A stretch of DNA of 7,047 nt from JAEZFI01 sp044508215 (GTDB lineage Bacteria; Actinomycetota; Acidimicrobiia; Acidimicrobiales; Microtrichaceae), in contig JBIQID010000145.1 of assembly GCA_044508215.1 (NCBI GenBank), forward strand, positions 1-7,047. The letters are read 5' to 3'. The first letter of the stretch is position 1. Each line of letters starts with the position of its first letter. The translations under genes and the position numbers were made by a program. The notes under the pieces were generated by a model. That model did not search any database and was not told where the DNA came from. It was given only the letters and a program-made list of their open reading frames with translations. Shown here piece after piece: positions 1 through 5,935 of the stretch.

Positions 1-1196
1 ACCAACGGGTCCCGCTCGCCGTTCGAGCCGGCGTCGGCGCTCGTCAACGCTGCGAACGTCGGCGGGAGAACGGTCGTCGTGGTGCTGGTCGAAGTCGTCG
101 ATGTGGTCGAGGTCGTCGTCGGCGCCGCGCTGGTCGAGGCGGTGCCGGCCGGATCCCGCTCGGGGTCGGCCGTTGCGGTGACTGGGCTGGGCTTCGCCGG
201 AAGTGACCCGCCACCGATGCTCGCGACCGAGGTCGCCGTCACCCCGAACGTGGCGAGCGCCGCGGCGGCTCGACGGACGATCGGCACGGTCGTGCGGTCG
301 GCGAAGGGGCGCAGCAGTGGCACCTCGCGGACCTGCAGGACGAGGGAGGCGGCCGCGGACAACCCGCCGAACACCGAGGCGACGGCTGCAGCCGTCCAGA
401 CGAGCCCGAAGACGGCGCCCTTCGCTCCGGGTGGCATCGACGGTCGCAGGAGGGCGAGCGCCGCGACGGCCGCCACGTGGAACCCGAACACCAGAGCGTG
501 GGTGACGAGCTCGCGCCGAGCGCCCACGGTCGCAGGCCGGGCGGCCGACGGCGCGGGCCTCTCCGCGGCGGCAACGCGCCGTGGCCTCCGCCATGCCGGG
601 GTGCGCGCCGCCTGTCGTCGGGGCGCGTCGAGCATCGCCACCACCCTCGAGAGCGGAGGCGGTTCGGCGGACTCCAGTGCGTCCGCCACCTCGGCGAGCT
701 GAGCGGCGATGCGGCGGTCGGCCCTCGTGCTCTGGATCGTGGCGAGCCACCACCGGATGACCCCGGCGAGGGATCGGCCGTCCGCAGCGCATCCAGCGCT
801 GTCGGCGTTCGACACCTCTCGGGCGCGGCGGAAGCTGCAGAGCGTCAACCGGCCGCCGGGCCCCGACACGAAGTGCTCAGCGCCCACCGCACCGTGGGCG
901 AACCCCATCGCATGGAGGTCGGCGAGCGTCGCCGCCATCGAACGCAGGGCGGATCGCGCGCCCGCGATGTCGGTGGGCGGCCGGACGGCGAGGTCGTCGG
1001 ATCCGGCGAGGGCCGTGATCAGCGAGGGGTCGTCCTGGTCCGGGGCGGCCACCAGCTCGACGATGTTCGGGTGCCGGACGCGGCCGAGCATGCGGGCCTC
1101 GTGCTGGAGGGCGGTGGCGGACGCCTCGTCGGTGGGTGCCTTGGCGACGACGGCGCGGTCGCCGTGGCGGTGGATGGTGACTTCGAAGCGGTACAC
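1..1196 (-). CDS. membrane-anchored protein pseudokinase, partial (C-terminus beyond left edge)
   Basis: 398 codons are visible with no stop before the window edge. The start is GTG at 1196, six bases after an AGGGAG ribosome binding site; no ATG or GTG is seen in frame in the gap upstream. Residues 14-48 look like a kinase N-lobe: AVVAK (Lys19), a helix-C Glu (Glu33) and the motif RHPNIVEL. Only 18 residues precede Lys19, so the glycine-rich loop is missing. The catalytic loop reads LHAMGFAHGAVGAEHF (95-109): the HRD Asp is replaced by Ala103 and the following Lys by Gly105. The DFG position reads CSFR (120-123), with no Asp. Asp139 may match the helix-F Asp. A basic Pro/Arg linker (192-228) leads to likely membrane segments at about 230-250, 260-287 and 310-328, then a Thr/Ser stalk at about 360-375. 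Catalysis is very unlikely; a scaffold, sensor or regulatory role is inferred from its place after the pilus genes. The outer domain is not visible. Confidence 0.85.
   Translation of the reverse strand, partial: MYRFEVTIHRHGDRAVVAKAPTDEASATALQHEARMLGRVRHPNIVELVAAPDQDDPSLITALAGSDDLAVRPPTDIAGARSALRSMAATLADLHAMGFAHGAVGAEHFVSGPGGRLTLCSFRRAREVSNADSAGCAADGRSLAGVIRWWLATIQSTRADRRIAAQLAEVADALESAEPPPLSRVVAMLDAPRRQAARTPAWRRPRRVAAAERPAPSAARPATVGARRELVTHALVFGFHVAAVAALALLRPSMPPGAKGAVFGLVWTAAAVASVFGGLSAAASLVLQVREVPLLRPFADRTTVPIVRRAAAALATFGVTATSVASIGGGSLPAKPSPVTATADPERDPAGTASTSAAPTTTSTTSTTSTSTTTTVLPPTFAALTSADAGSNGERDPL
72..119 (-). repeat. Thr/Ser codon repeat encoding an extracellular stalk
   Basis: Sixteen consecutive codons encode only Thr or Ser (pattern TTTSTTSTTSTSTTTT), giving a degenerate ACG/ACC/TCG repeat at the DNA level. 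It follows the last predicted membrane segment of the pseudokinase and precedes more polar sequence, so it probably spans part of the outer envelope or carries glycans. Such Thr-rich linkers are common in secreted and membrane proteins of Actinomycetota. The tract may vary in length between strains. Confidence 0.8.
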
Positions 1197-1200
1197 GGGG

Positions 1201-1221
1201 CTCTCCCTCGGTTTCGGAGGG
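1201..1221 (-). promoter_or_regulatory. ribosome binding site of the pseudokinase gene, within a small hairpin
   Basis: The minus strand reads GAGGGAGAG, then CCCC, then GTG; the AGGGAG core sits six bases before the start and fixes it. The same bases can fold: CCCTC (1217-1221 complement) pairs with GAGGG (1205-1209 complement) across a 7-base loop, covering most of the binding site. The 5-bp stem is GC-rich but short, so occlusion is possible rather than shown. Confidence 0.5.
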
Positions 1222-1288
1222 TCGGGCCGCTGCCCGACGAAGGTGGTCGGGCCTCGCCCGACGAGGGGGCCGGGCGCGACCGCCCGGC
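1221..1288 (-). promoter_or_regulatory. three tandem perfect 7-bp hairpins in the TadG-like/pseudokinase gap
   Basis: Read on the plus strand there are three inverted repeats: GTCGGGC-CGCT-GCCCGAC (1221-1238), GTCGGGC-CTC-GCCCGAC (1246-1262) and GCCGGGC-GCGACC-GCCCGGC (1269-1288). The first two stems are identical, the copies are spaced by 25 and 23 bases, and each is followed by a GCGAGGG/ACGAAGG/ACGAGGG-like spacer, so this is also a diverged tandem repeat. No T run follows on the minus strand, so it is not a textbook intrinsic terminator. It could act as an attenuator, an RNA stability or processing element, or a protein-binding array. It lies between the stop at 1295 and the start at 1196. 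Confidence 0.6.
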
Positions 1289-1294
1289 GAGGGT

Positions 1295-1780
1295 TCAGAG
1301 CTGCAGTCGGCGTCCGGTCGCCGACGCCTCGACGACCGTGGTGTCGGCCACCCCGGGGAGCGCCCCGAGGAACACCGCCGGCACCTCCATGCGGGCGCTC
1401 ACGACGACGTGCGCCGAGTCGGTCCCGAGTCGCACGTCGACGGGCCCGACCAGGGCGCCGGGGAGGTCCACCTCGTGGAGATCAGCTGCGACGATGCGTC
1501 GGGCGCGCTCCAGGTCGATGGTGAGGCGCTCGCCGAGGTGCAGCTGCGCCGGGTCGGCAGCTCCGGCTGCATCGTCCGCGGCGGCCTGGAGCACCGACGT
1601 GAGCTCCCGCCGAGCGGTCCTCACGAAGGTCAGGTCGACGGCGATCGCCGCGAGGCAGAGCAGCACCACGACACCCGCCGGATAGAGGAGGAGTGCCGAG
1701 CCCCTGTCGGTTCGGCCGCTGTCGGTCCGGCCCCGGTAGGCACGACGGCGGATGGGGTCAGTCGCACAGCGTCGGCGCAT
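1295..1780 (-). CDS. TadG/TadE-like pilus assembly protein (third small protein of pilin module)
   Basis: 161 aa. The ATG at 1780 has GGGAGGAGG six bases upstream, inside the preceding gene, and the gene overlaps that gene's end by 23 bases. After a basic N-terminus comes TDRGS at 24-28, then one hydrophobic segment (about 29-50) ending in AVDL, followed by a helix with ARREL and AAADDAAGAA (56-75). This matches the Tad/TadG-like N-terminal family, whose members read roughly AVDLG..Y..R.EL..AADAAALA. The rest (about 85-160) is a small exported domain of alternating strands without cysteines. TadE/TadG-like proteins are minor pseudopilins or assembly factors at the inner membrane; which one applies here is not decidable. 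At 161 aa it is much shorter than proteobacterial TadG and has no von Willebrand domain. Confidence 0.85.
   Translation of the reverse strand: MRRRCATDPIRRRAYRGRTDSGRTDRGSALLLYPAGVVVLLCLAAIAVDLTFVRTARRELTSVLQAAADDAAGAADPAQLHLGERLTIDLERARRIVAADLHEVDLPGALVGPVDVRLGTDSAHVVVSARMEVPAVFLGALPGVADTTVVEASATGRRLQL
1703..1732 (-). repeat. 15-bp tandem duplication in the TadG-like gene
   Basis: Two adjacent 15-bp units (1703-1717 and 1718-1732) match at 13 of 15 positions and encode GRTDS and GRTDR (residues 17-26). The second unit provides the DRG motif that precedes the membrane segment, so the motif has been doubled in frame. Confidence 0.7.
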
Positions 1781-2204
1781 CGACGTCCTCCTCCCAGGAC
1801 ACCTCTCGGTACGGATCGGTCATCTCGGACCTCGTCACGCTGGCCCTCGACGGAGCGATGCTCCCGATCGGCCCCAAGCGGATGCCGGGGACCTCCACGG
1901 ACGCGGTCACGGAGACCACGGTGCAGCGCAGGAAGGTGTCGGGCTCCTCGAGGATGACGCGCCCGTCAGCGATGCCCCGTTCGTCGGCGACCCTCCGGGC
2001 TGCAGCCCTCCCCTCCGCCCGGGCAGCGGAGGCGTCGGGCGCTTCGGTGTACGCCCGGAGGTACTCGCGTGCGATCGAGTCGGCGTCGCTCCGGGCCTGG
2101 ACCGCCACCCACGCCCAGGCCACGAGCAGCGTGCCGGTCAGGAAGACCAGCACGCCGAGCACCCAGGTCTCGGCTCCAGCCACGGCGCCTCGGTCGTTCC
2201 TCAT
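1758..2204 (-). CDS. TadE-like minor pilin / pilus assembly protein
   Basis: 148 aa from the ATG at 2204, chosen because GGAGG lies six bases upstream and because this ATG forms an ATGA overlap with the preceding stop. The open frame continues upstream, but that part is Arg-rich shadow sequence. The N-terminus reads MRNDRGAVAGAE, then a hydrophobic segment (about 13-34), then a helix with AREYLRAY. DRGA...E followed by one membrane segment resembles TadE-family pseudopilins, and this is the only one of the four small proteins with a Glu near the start of the hydrophobic stretch (Glu12). A small exported domain follows with a lone Cys94; the tail is acidic (WEEDVD) and ends in CD. Identity as TadE-like rests on architecture and context rather than on a strong sequence signature. 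Confidence 0.75.
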   Translation of the reverse strand: MRNDRGAVAGAETWVLGVLVFLTGTLLVAWAWVAVQARSDADSIAREYLRAYTEAPDASAARAEGRAAARRVADERGIADGRVILEEPDTFLRCTVVSVTASVEVPGIRLGPIGSIAPSRASVTRSEMTDPYREVSWEEDVDAPTLCD

Positions 2205-2620
2205 CGTCCGCCTCCGGGCAGCTCCCGCCGCCGGACGAGCACGGTGTCGAGCGGATCCGCTGACGGCAGTGCTGACGCGAGCGCCGGTACGAGGCCTGCC
2301 CGATCGCTCCGGACCCGGAGCCGCACCGTCCTGCCGGAGGGGTCGGGCTGGAACTCGAGGAGCACCTTGTCGGACCACGACCCCAGCTCGCGGCGAGCCC
2401 TCTCGATCGCCTCGGCCTCGACCCGCGGCAGTTGCGCGTCGTCGACGCCGCTCGTGGCCACCCGCGTCACGGCGGAGGCGGCGACGTCTTCCACGCACCC
2501 GCGGACCCACAGGTCCAAGAGCACGTGGGCGCACAGTCCCAGCAGCGCCAGGAACGCGGCCACCCCGAACGAGGTGGAGAGGAGGCCGCTGCCCCGGTCG
2601 GTCCGGGCAGAGGTGGTCAT
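2201..2620 (-). CDS. TadE-like pilin-related protein
   Basis: 139 aa from the ATG at 2620, which overlaps the pilin stop as ATGA; no good ribosome binding site is seen, so translation is probably coupled to the pilin gene. The sequence begins MTTSARTDRGSGLLST, followed by a hydrophobic segment (about 12-38) and a helix (VEDVAASAVTRVA). The GLLST stretch aligns by eye with GVIST of the preceding pilin, suggesting a common origin. Cys30 and Cys42 flank the membrane exit. The exported part (about 60-139) has two short strand-rich stretches and ends in RRRELPGGGR. The likely role is a minor pilin or assembly factor of the Tad pilus; no enzyme motif is present. Confidence 0.75.
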   Translation of the reverse strand: MTTSARTDRGSGLLSTSFGVAAFLALLGLCAHVLLDLWVRGCVEDVAASAVTRVATSGVDDAQLPRVEAEAIERARRELGSWSDKVLLEFQPDPSGRTVRLRVRSDRAGLVPALASALPSADPLDTVLVRRRELPGGGR

Positions 2621-2814
2621 GCCCCGATCTGCTGGATCTGGCTGCGGGTGTTGTCGGCGGCGTCGTCGAAGATCGACTTGAAGCCGACCCACATGCCGAC
2701 GCCGAGGAAGGCGACGATCAGCACCGCGATCGCGGTGGAGATGACGCCCTCGGCACGGTCGGTGCGACGGCGGGTGCGCGGGGCGGGGGTGGTGGTGGGC
2801 TCGTGCTCGTTCAC
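2617..2814 (-). CDS. Flp-like pilin, 65 aa
   Basis: The start is GTG at 2814 with a perfect AAGGAG six bases upstream, the best ribosome binding site in the window. The protein has a charged, Thr/Pro/Arg-rich leader (1-20), then DRAEG followed by VISTAIAVLIVAFLGVGMWV (24-43) and a short amphipathic tail ending QIQQIGA. Size, leader plus hydrophobic helix, and position after tadC fit a type IVb/Flp-like major pilin. Cleavage after Gly23 by a TadV-type prepilin peptidase is plausible. Canonical Flp pilins have Glu at position +5 of the mature protein; here +5 is Ala and the nearest Glu is Glu22, before the proposed cut. It could therefore be uncleaved or processed differently. I am confident it is a real gene, less so of the processing. 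Confidence 0.8.
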   Translation of the reverse strand: MNEHEPTTTPAPRTRRRTDRAEGVISTAIAVLIVAFLGVGMWVGFKSIFDDAADNTRSQIQQIGA

Positions 2815-2820
2815 GGTTCT

Positions 2821-2826
2821 CTCCTT
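2821..2826 (-). promoter_or_regulatory. strong ribosome binding site of the pilin gene
   Basis: The minus strand carries AAGGAG, six bases before the GTG start. Most other genes here rely on overlap with shorter or less perfect sites, so this suggests the pilin is translated at a high level independently of tadC. Confidence 0.75.
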
Positions 2827-2842
2827 GAGATCGATGGGAGGG

Positions 2843-2862
2843 ACCGGCGGTCATCCGCCGGT
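2843..2862 (-). promoter_or_regulatory. perfect 8-bp hairpin with the tadC stop codon in its loop
   Basis: On the minus strand ACCGGCGG, loop ATGA, then CCGCCGGT form a perfect 8-bp GC-rich stem; the TGA in the loop and first stem base region is the tadC stop. No U run follows (the next bases are CCCTCCCATCGATCTC), so it is not a standard terminator. Its place between the machinery genes and the pilin gene fits an RNA 5'-end stabiliser, a processing site or a leaky attenuator that sets pilin levels apart from the motor genes. The function is inferred. Confidence 0.6.
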
Positions 2863-3759
2863 GAGTTGCCGCATGGCGTCCAGGAAGGGGACGGCCATGA
2901 AGATCACGCCCGGGACCAACGTGGCCACGGTGACGGGGATCCAGACCTGCTGGCCCCGACGGTCGATGTGCTCGAGCAGCTCACGGTGCGACTCGGCACG
3001 GGCGCTTCGTGCTTCCGCGGCGATCAGCGCCCCGAGGTCCGACGCTTCCCGGTTGAGCGCCAGCACGCCCACGAGGCGGTCGAGCGAGCGCACCTCGGCG
3101 AGCGCCGCCCACTCCCTGAGCGCGTCCACCTCGCCGACGCCTTGGCGCACCCGCAGCGCGACGCCGGCGAGCCCTGCCGACGCCACGCCCTGCGTGCGCT
3201 CGCCGAGCCGGCGGATCGCCCCGCTGAGCGACATCCCCGAGCTGAGGAGCATCCCCATCTGCTCGGCGACGACGGGGAGCTCCATCGCCAGGCGACGCTG
3301 CCACTCCCTCGATGAGCGGACCAGGCGGTCCTCGATGACCAGCACGGCGAGGACGGCGGCACCGGTCGCAGCGAAGGCCACGAGGGGCACGGCCGCGCCC
3401 GCCGCGACGAAGAGGCCCACCGCGGCCGACGCGCCGGCGCCCGCCCAGGCCGCCTGCCGCACCCGGACATCGGTGACCGTGCTGTTCGAACCGACGCGGG
3501 CGAGGTGGCGTGCCGTGTCCGCTCGGGCTCCGATCGTCGACAGCAGCCGGTCACCGATCGACGAGGCGAGGGGGCCCAGCACGGCCGAGATCGAGTGGAC
3601 CGAGAAGCCGGTGCCGGGGACGGATCGACGTCCCGCCGGCTGCGTGGTGGGCCGCAGGCGCTCGACGAGCGGCACGGCCCGGAACCAACGGAGCGAGGAC
3701 AGGAGCAGCGTGGCGCCGATCCAGGCGACCGGGAGCAGCACCCAGTGGAGGCGGGTCAT
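2851..3759 (-). CDS. tadC: TadC, pilus platform protein (type II secretion F-like)
   Basis: 302 aa from the ATG at 3759, which overlaps the tadB stop as ATGA. The open frame extends to about 4161, but the extra part is Arg/Pro/Gly-rich shadow of tadB, and the true protein begins MTRLHWVLLP with a membrane segment (about 5-22). Two further membrane segments lie at 104-122 and 126-143. A type II secretion F-type domain follows (about 157-290), with LAMELPVVAEQMGMLLSSGMSLSGAI-like helices (158-182) and a final membrane segment (274-294). TadC pairs with TadB in the inner membrane as the platform on which TadA acts. TadB- and TadC-type proteins are homologous; assignment here follows gene order. 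The upstream ribosome binding site is weak, so coupled translation is likely. Confidence 0.88.
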   Translation of the reverse strand: MTRLHWVLLPVAWIGATLLLSSLRWFRAVPLVERLRPTTQPAGRRSVPGTGFSVHSISAVLGPLASSIGDRLLSTIGARADTARHLARVGSNSTVTDVRVRQAAWAGAGASAAVGLFVAAGAAVPLVAFAATGAAVLAVLVIEDRLVRSSREWQRRLAMELPVVAEQMGMLLSSGMSLSGAIRRLGERTQGVASAGLAGVALRVRQGVGEVDALREWAALAEVRSLDRLVGVLALNREASDLGALIAAEARSARAESHRELLEHIDRRGQQVWIPVTVATLVPGVIFMAVPFLDAMRQLTGG

Positions 3760-4637
3760 CGGAACACCCGCTCCGCCTCGGGCAGCCGCAACATCGTGCC
3801 GGACCACGCCCAGCACGCCGCGACCAGCGCGATCCCGACGCACACCAGGACCTGGCCGGAACCGGTGGCGTAGGCCGCACGTCCACGGCCGAGCGATGAG
3901 CCGGCCACCGCCATCCCGGCGGGGACCAGCACGACGAACCGTCGTGCGAAGCGGACCCCGGCCTGCCGGGCCCGAGCGTCCTTTCTGGCGTGGCCGTCCT
4001 GACGGCGGTCCTCGGCGAACTCGGCGAGGCGCCGGTCGAGGTCGGAATCGCCCATCTCGTGGGCGACCAGGAGGAGCTCGCAGAGGGCGTCGGCCGTGGG
4101 GCTCGCCAGGCGCCCGGTCAACACGTCGAAGCTGCGAGCGAGGTCGGTGGTCAGCAGCCACTCACGGTGCGCCGCATCGAACGCGCCTCGCAGGAGCACC
4201 GGGCCCCGTCGGCCCACCTCGAACACCGCCTGCGGGATCGACCTCCCGGCCGAACCGGTGAGGACGCGGAGCTCCTCGATCATGGCCGGCCACTGCTCCT
4301 CGGCGGTGACCCGGCGCGCCTCCCGACGGCGGCGGTACGCAGCCACCGGCAGCACCGCGCCGAAGGCTCCGACCCCGAGCGGAGGGAGCACCCCTCCGAA
4401 GGCCACGCCGCCGACGACCCCGCCGGCCAGCGCCACGAGGAGCGTGACCCCGCCCAGCTCGGCCGTGGTGACGTCCGCCAGGCCCGCTTCGTCCATCCAG
4501 CGTCGAACGGCCGTCCGGAGTCCGGTGCCCCGGGCCTTCGAGGGCCCCGGGCCGAGGCCACGCCAGCCGAGGCCGAGGGCGGTGACCAGCAGGTAGGTCC
4601 CGTAGGTGCCGCCAGCGACGACGGGCAGCCAGCTCAC
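3756..4637 (-). CDS. tadB: TadB, pilus platform protein (type II secretion F-like)
   Basis: 293 aa. The start is GTG at 4637, overlapping the tadA stop as GTGA, with AGGAGG about seven bases upstream. Likely membrane segments are at 3-25, 60-80, 83-101, 233-248 and 261-280. Between them lies the cytoplasmic F-type domain (about 115-235): WPAMIEELRVLTGSAGRSIPQA at its start, a conserved-looking SPTADALCELLLVAHEMG stretch (179-196) and LDRRLAEFAEDRR (200-212) before the basic ARQAGVRFARR leading to the membrane. This is the usual TadB layout and length. With TadC it would form the inner-membrane assembly platform that transmits TadA's ATP-driven motion to the pilin. Confidence 0.88.
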   Translation of the reverse strand: MSWLPVVAGGTYGTYLLVTALGLGWRGLGPGPSKARGTGLRTAVRRWMDEAGLADVTTAELGGVTLLVALAGGVVGGVAFGGVLPPLGVGAFGAVLPVAAYRRRREARRVTAEEQWPAMIEELRVLTGSAGRSIPQAVFEVGRRGPVLLRGAFDAAHREWLLTTDLARSFDVLTGRLASPTADALCELLLVAHEMGDSDLDRRLAEFAEDRRQDGHARKDARARQAGVRFARRFVVLVPAGMAVAGSSLGRGRAAYATGSGQVLVCVGIALVAACWAWSGTMLRLPEAERVFR

Positions 4638-5935
4638 GACACGACCTCCTCGACCACGGGCGAGAGCACCTCGTGCAGGTCGATCCCCGCACGATCGAAC
4701 GCCCGGGAGAGCCGGGTGGGCACCTGCCCGGTGGGCGCCAGCGGAGCGTCGGTCCGGGGGCGGTCGAACACCTCGGTCGCCGTGAACTGGACGGCGTCGG
4801 CCCCGGCGGCGAGGTCCTCGACCGCCAGGATCGTGGTGACCCGCGGGCCATCCGGACCTCGCTCGGTGTGCACGACCACGTCGACGGCCTCGGAGACCAG
4901 TGCGTTGAGCGCGCTCATCGGGACGTCGGACGCCGTGTCGGAGAGCTGGCAGACGAAGCGGAGCCTGGTGAGCGCCTGGCGGGCCGACGCGGCGTGGATG
5001 GTGGTGAACCCCTTCACGCCGGACGACAGGGTGAGGAGCAGCGGCAGGGCCTCCCGGTCGCGGACCTCACCGACGATGGCGATGTCAGGGGCCATCCGGA
5101 GGAACCCGGCGACGAGCCGGCGGAGGTCGACCGCCGCACGGTCGAGCCGGGCGGCCCGCGTCTGCATCTGCGCCACGTTCGGAAGGGGGAGGTCGGCCTC
5201 GAAGACCTCCTCGGCCACCACCACTCGAAGGGAGGGGTCCAGCTCGCCGGCGCAACAGTTGAGGAGGGTCGTCTTGCCGCTCCCGGGCACCCCGGCGAAC
5301 ACGATCGTCTGGCGGGCCGCGACGCACGCCCGCAGGAACCGGGCGGCGTCCGGGCCGAGCATCTGCCGCTCGACCAACTCGTCGAGCGACGTGATCCCGA
5401 CGCCCGTGAACTTCCGGATGTTCACCATCAGGTGCCCGCCCCGGCTGAGGTCGCCGTGGACGATGTGGAGCCGGGCGCCGCTGTCGAGCTGCGCGTCCTG
5501 GAGGCCCTCCGAGGGGTCGAGCTTCCGGTGGGCGCCGGACGAGCGGTCGAGCAGCCGGGTGAGCGTGCGGACCACGTGCTCGTCGTCGGTGAACCAGTCG
5601 TGGTGGTAGCCGCTGGGCGCCGAGTGCCGCTTCACGAAGATGTCGGTGGGGGAGTTGATCATCACCTCCCAGACGTCGTCGTCCTCGAGCAGCTCGGTCA
5701 GCGGTCCGTAGCGGGCGATGTCGTTGAAGACCCGATCAGCGACGAGGTCGGGGCGGACGATCGGTGTGGTGTGGATGCCGCGGCGGTGGTCCTCCTCCCA
5801 GCGTGCGACCTCCTCGGCGATGAGGCGTCGGAGCTGTTCCTCGCCCGCGTGGTCGTCGACGTCGAGGGCCATGCGCTTGGCGGTCTCCTGGACGCGCCGC
5901 TCGATCACGGCGACGGGGGAATCGTCAGTCGTCAT
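4634..5935 (-). CDS. tadA: TadA/CpaF-type pilus motor ATPase
   Basis: 433 aa from the ATG at 5935, overlapping the tadZ stop as ATGA, with AGGAG seven bases upstream. The N-terminal domain (about 30-190) contains NDIARYGPLTELLEDDDVWEVMIN, typical of CpaF-type secretion ATPases. The Walker A motif is GVPGSGKT (215-222), followed by an acidic Asp-box equivalent AEEVFEADL (241-249), the arginine stretch MQTRAARLDR (257-266), Walker B with its Glu in IVGEVRD (287-293) and the His box TTIHAASARQAL (311-322, His314). All catalytic elements are present, so it should be an active hexameric ATPase at the cytoplasmic face. The Asp box reads AEEVFEADL rather than the common IEDTAEL-like form, which may be lineage-typical. 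The length is usual for the family. Confidence 0.96.
   Translation of the reverse strand: MTTDDSPVAVIERRVQETAKRMALDVDDHAGEEQLRRLIAEEVARWEEDHRRGIHTTPIVRPDLVADRVFNDIARYGPLTELLEDDDVWEVMINSPTDIFVKRHSAPSGYHHDWFTDDEHVVRTLTRLLDRSSGAHRKLDPSEGLQDAQLDSGARLHIVHGDLSRGGHLMVNIRKFTGVGITSLDELVERQMLGPDAARFLRACVAARQTIVFAGVPGSGKTTLLNCCAGELDPSLRVVVAEEVFEADLPLPNVAQMQTRAARLDRAAVDLRRLVAGFLRMAPDIAIVGEVRDREALPLLLTLSSGVKGFTTIHAASARQALTRLRFVCQLSDTASDVPMSALNALVSEAVDVVVHTERGPDGPRVTTILAVEDLAAGADAVQFTATEVFDRPRTDAPLAPTGQVPTRLSRAFDRAGIDLHEVLSPVVEEVVS

Noticed and set aside
1221..1295. Intrinsic terminator after the TadG-like gene
   Set aside because: The stems are strong, but no T-rich run follows any of them on the transcribed strand, so I call them hairpins of unknown role.
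477..1685. Long plus-strand open frame antisense to the pseudokinase and TadG-like genes
   Set aside because: Its translation is Arg/Gly/Ala-rich without domain or membrane pattern, and it crosses two well-supported minus-strand genes and the hairpin gap. Such frames are expected at this GC content.
2205..2534. Upstream extension of the TadE-like gene that starts at 2204
   Set aside because: The extra residues are Arg-rich and shadow the preceding gene; the ATG at 2204 has a good binding site and a 4-base overlap.
1693..3315. Long plus-strand open frame across the pilin module and tadC
   Set aside because: It is low-complexity Arg/Pro/Ser sequence opposite five convincing genes, with no family signature.
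3760..4161. Upstream extension of tadC
   Set aside because: The extra residues are Arg/Pro/Gly-rich shadow of tadB; the start at 3759 gives the normal family length and an ATGA overlap.
2432..4261. 609-codon plus-strand open frame, the longest in the window
   Set aside because: The length comes from GC-rich codon structure of tadB/tadC on the other strand; the translation is repetitive Arg/Ser/Thr/Pro and has no recognisable domain.
4529..4551. GC-rich inverted repeat inside tadB
   Set aside because: It has a bulge, lies in a codon run for a Gly/Pro linker, and is expected by chance at this GC content.
3990..5609. Plus-strand open frame antisense to tadA and tadB
   Set aside because: It lies opposite highly conserved TadA motifs, and its own translation shows no fold-like pattern.
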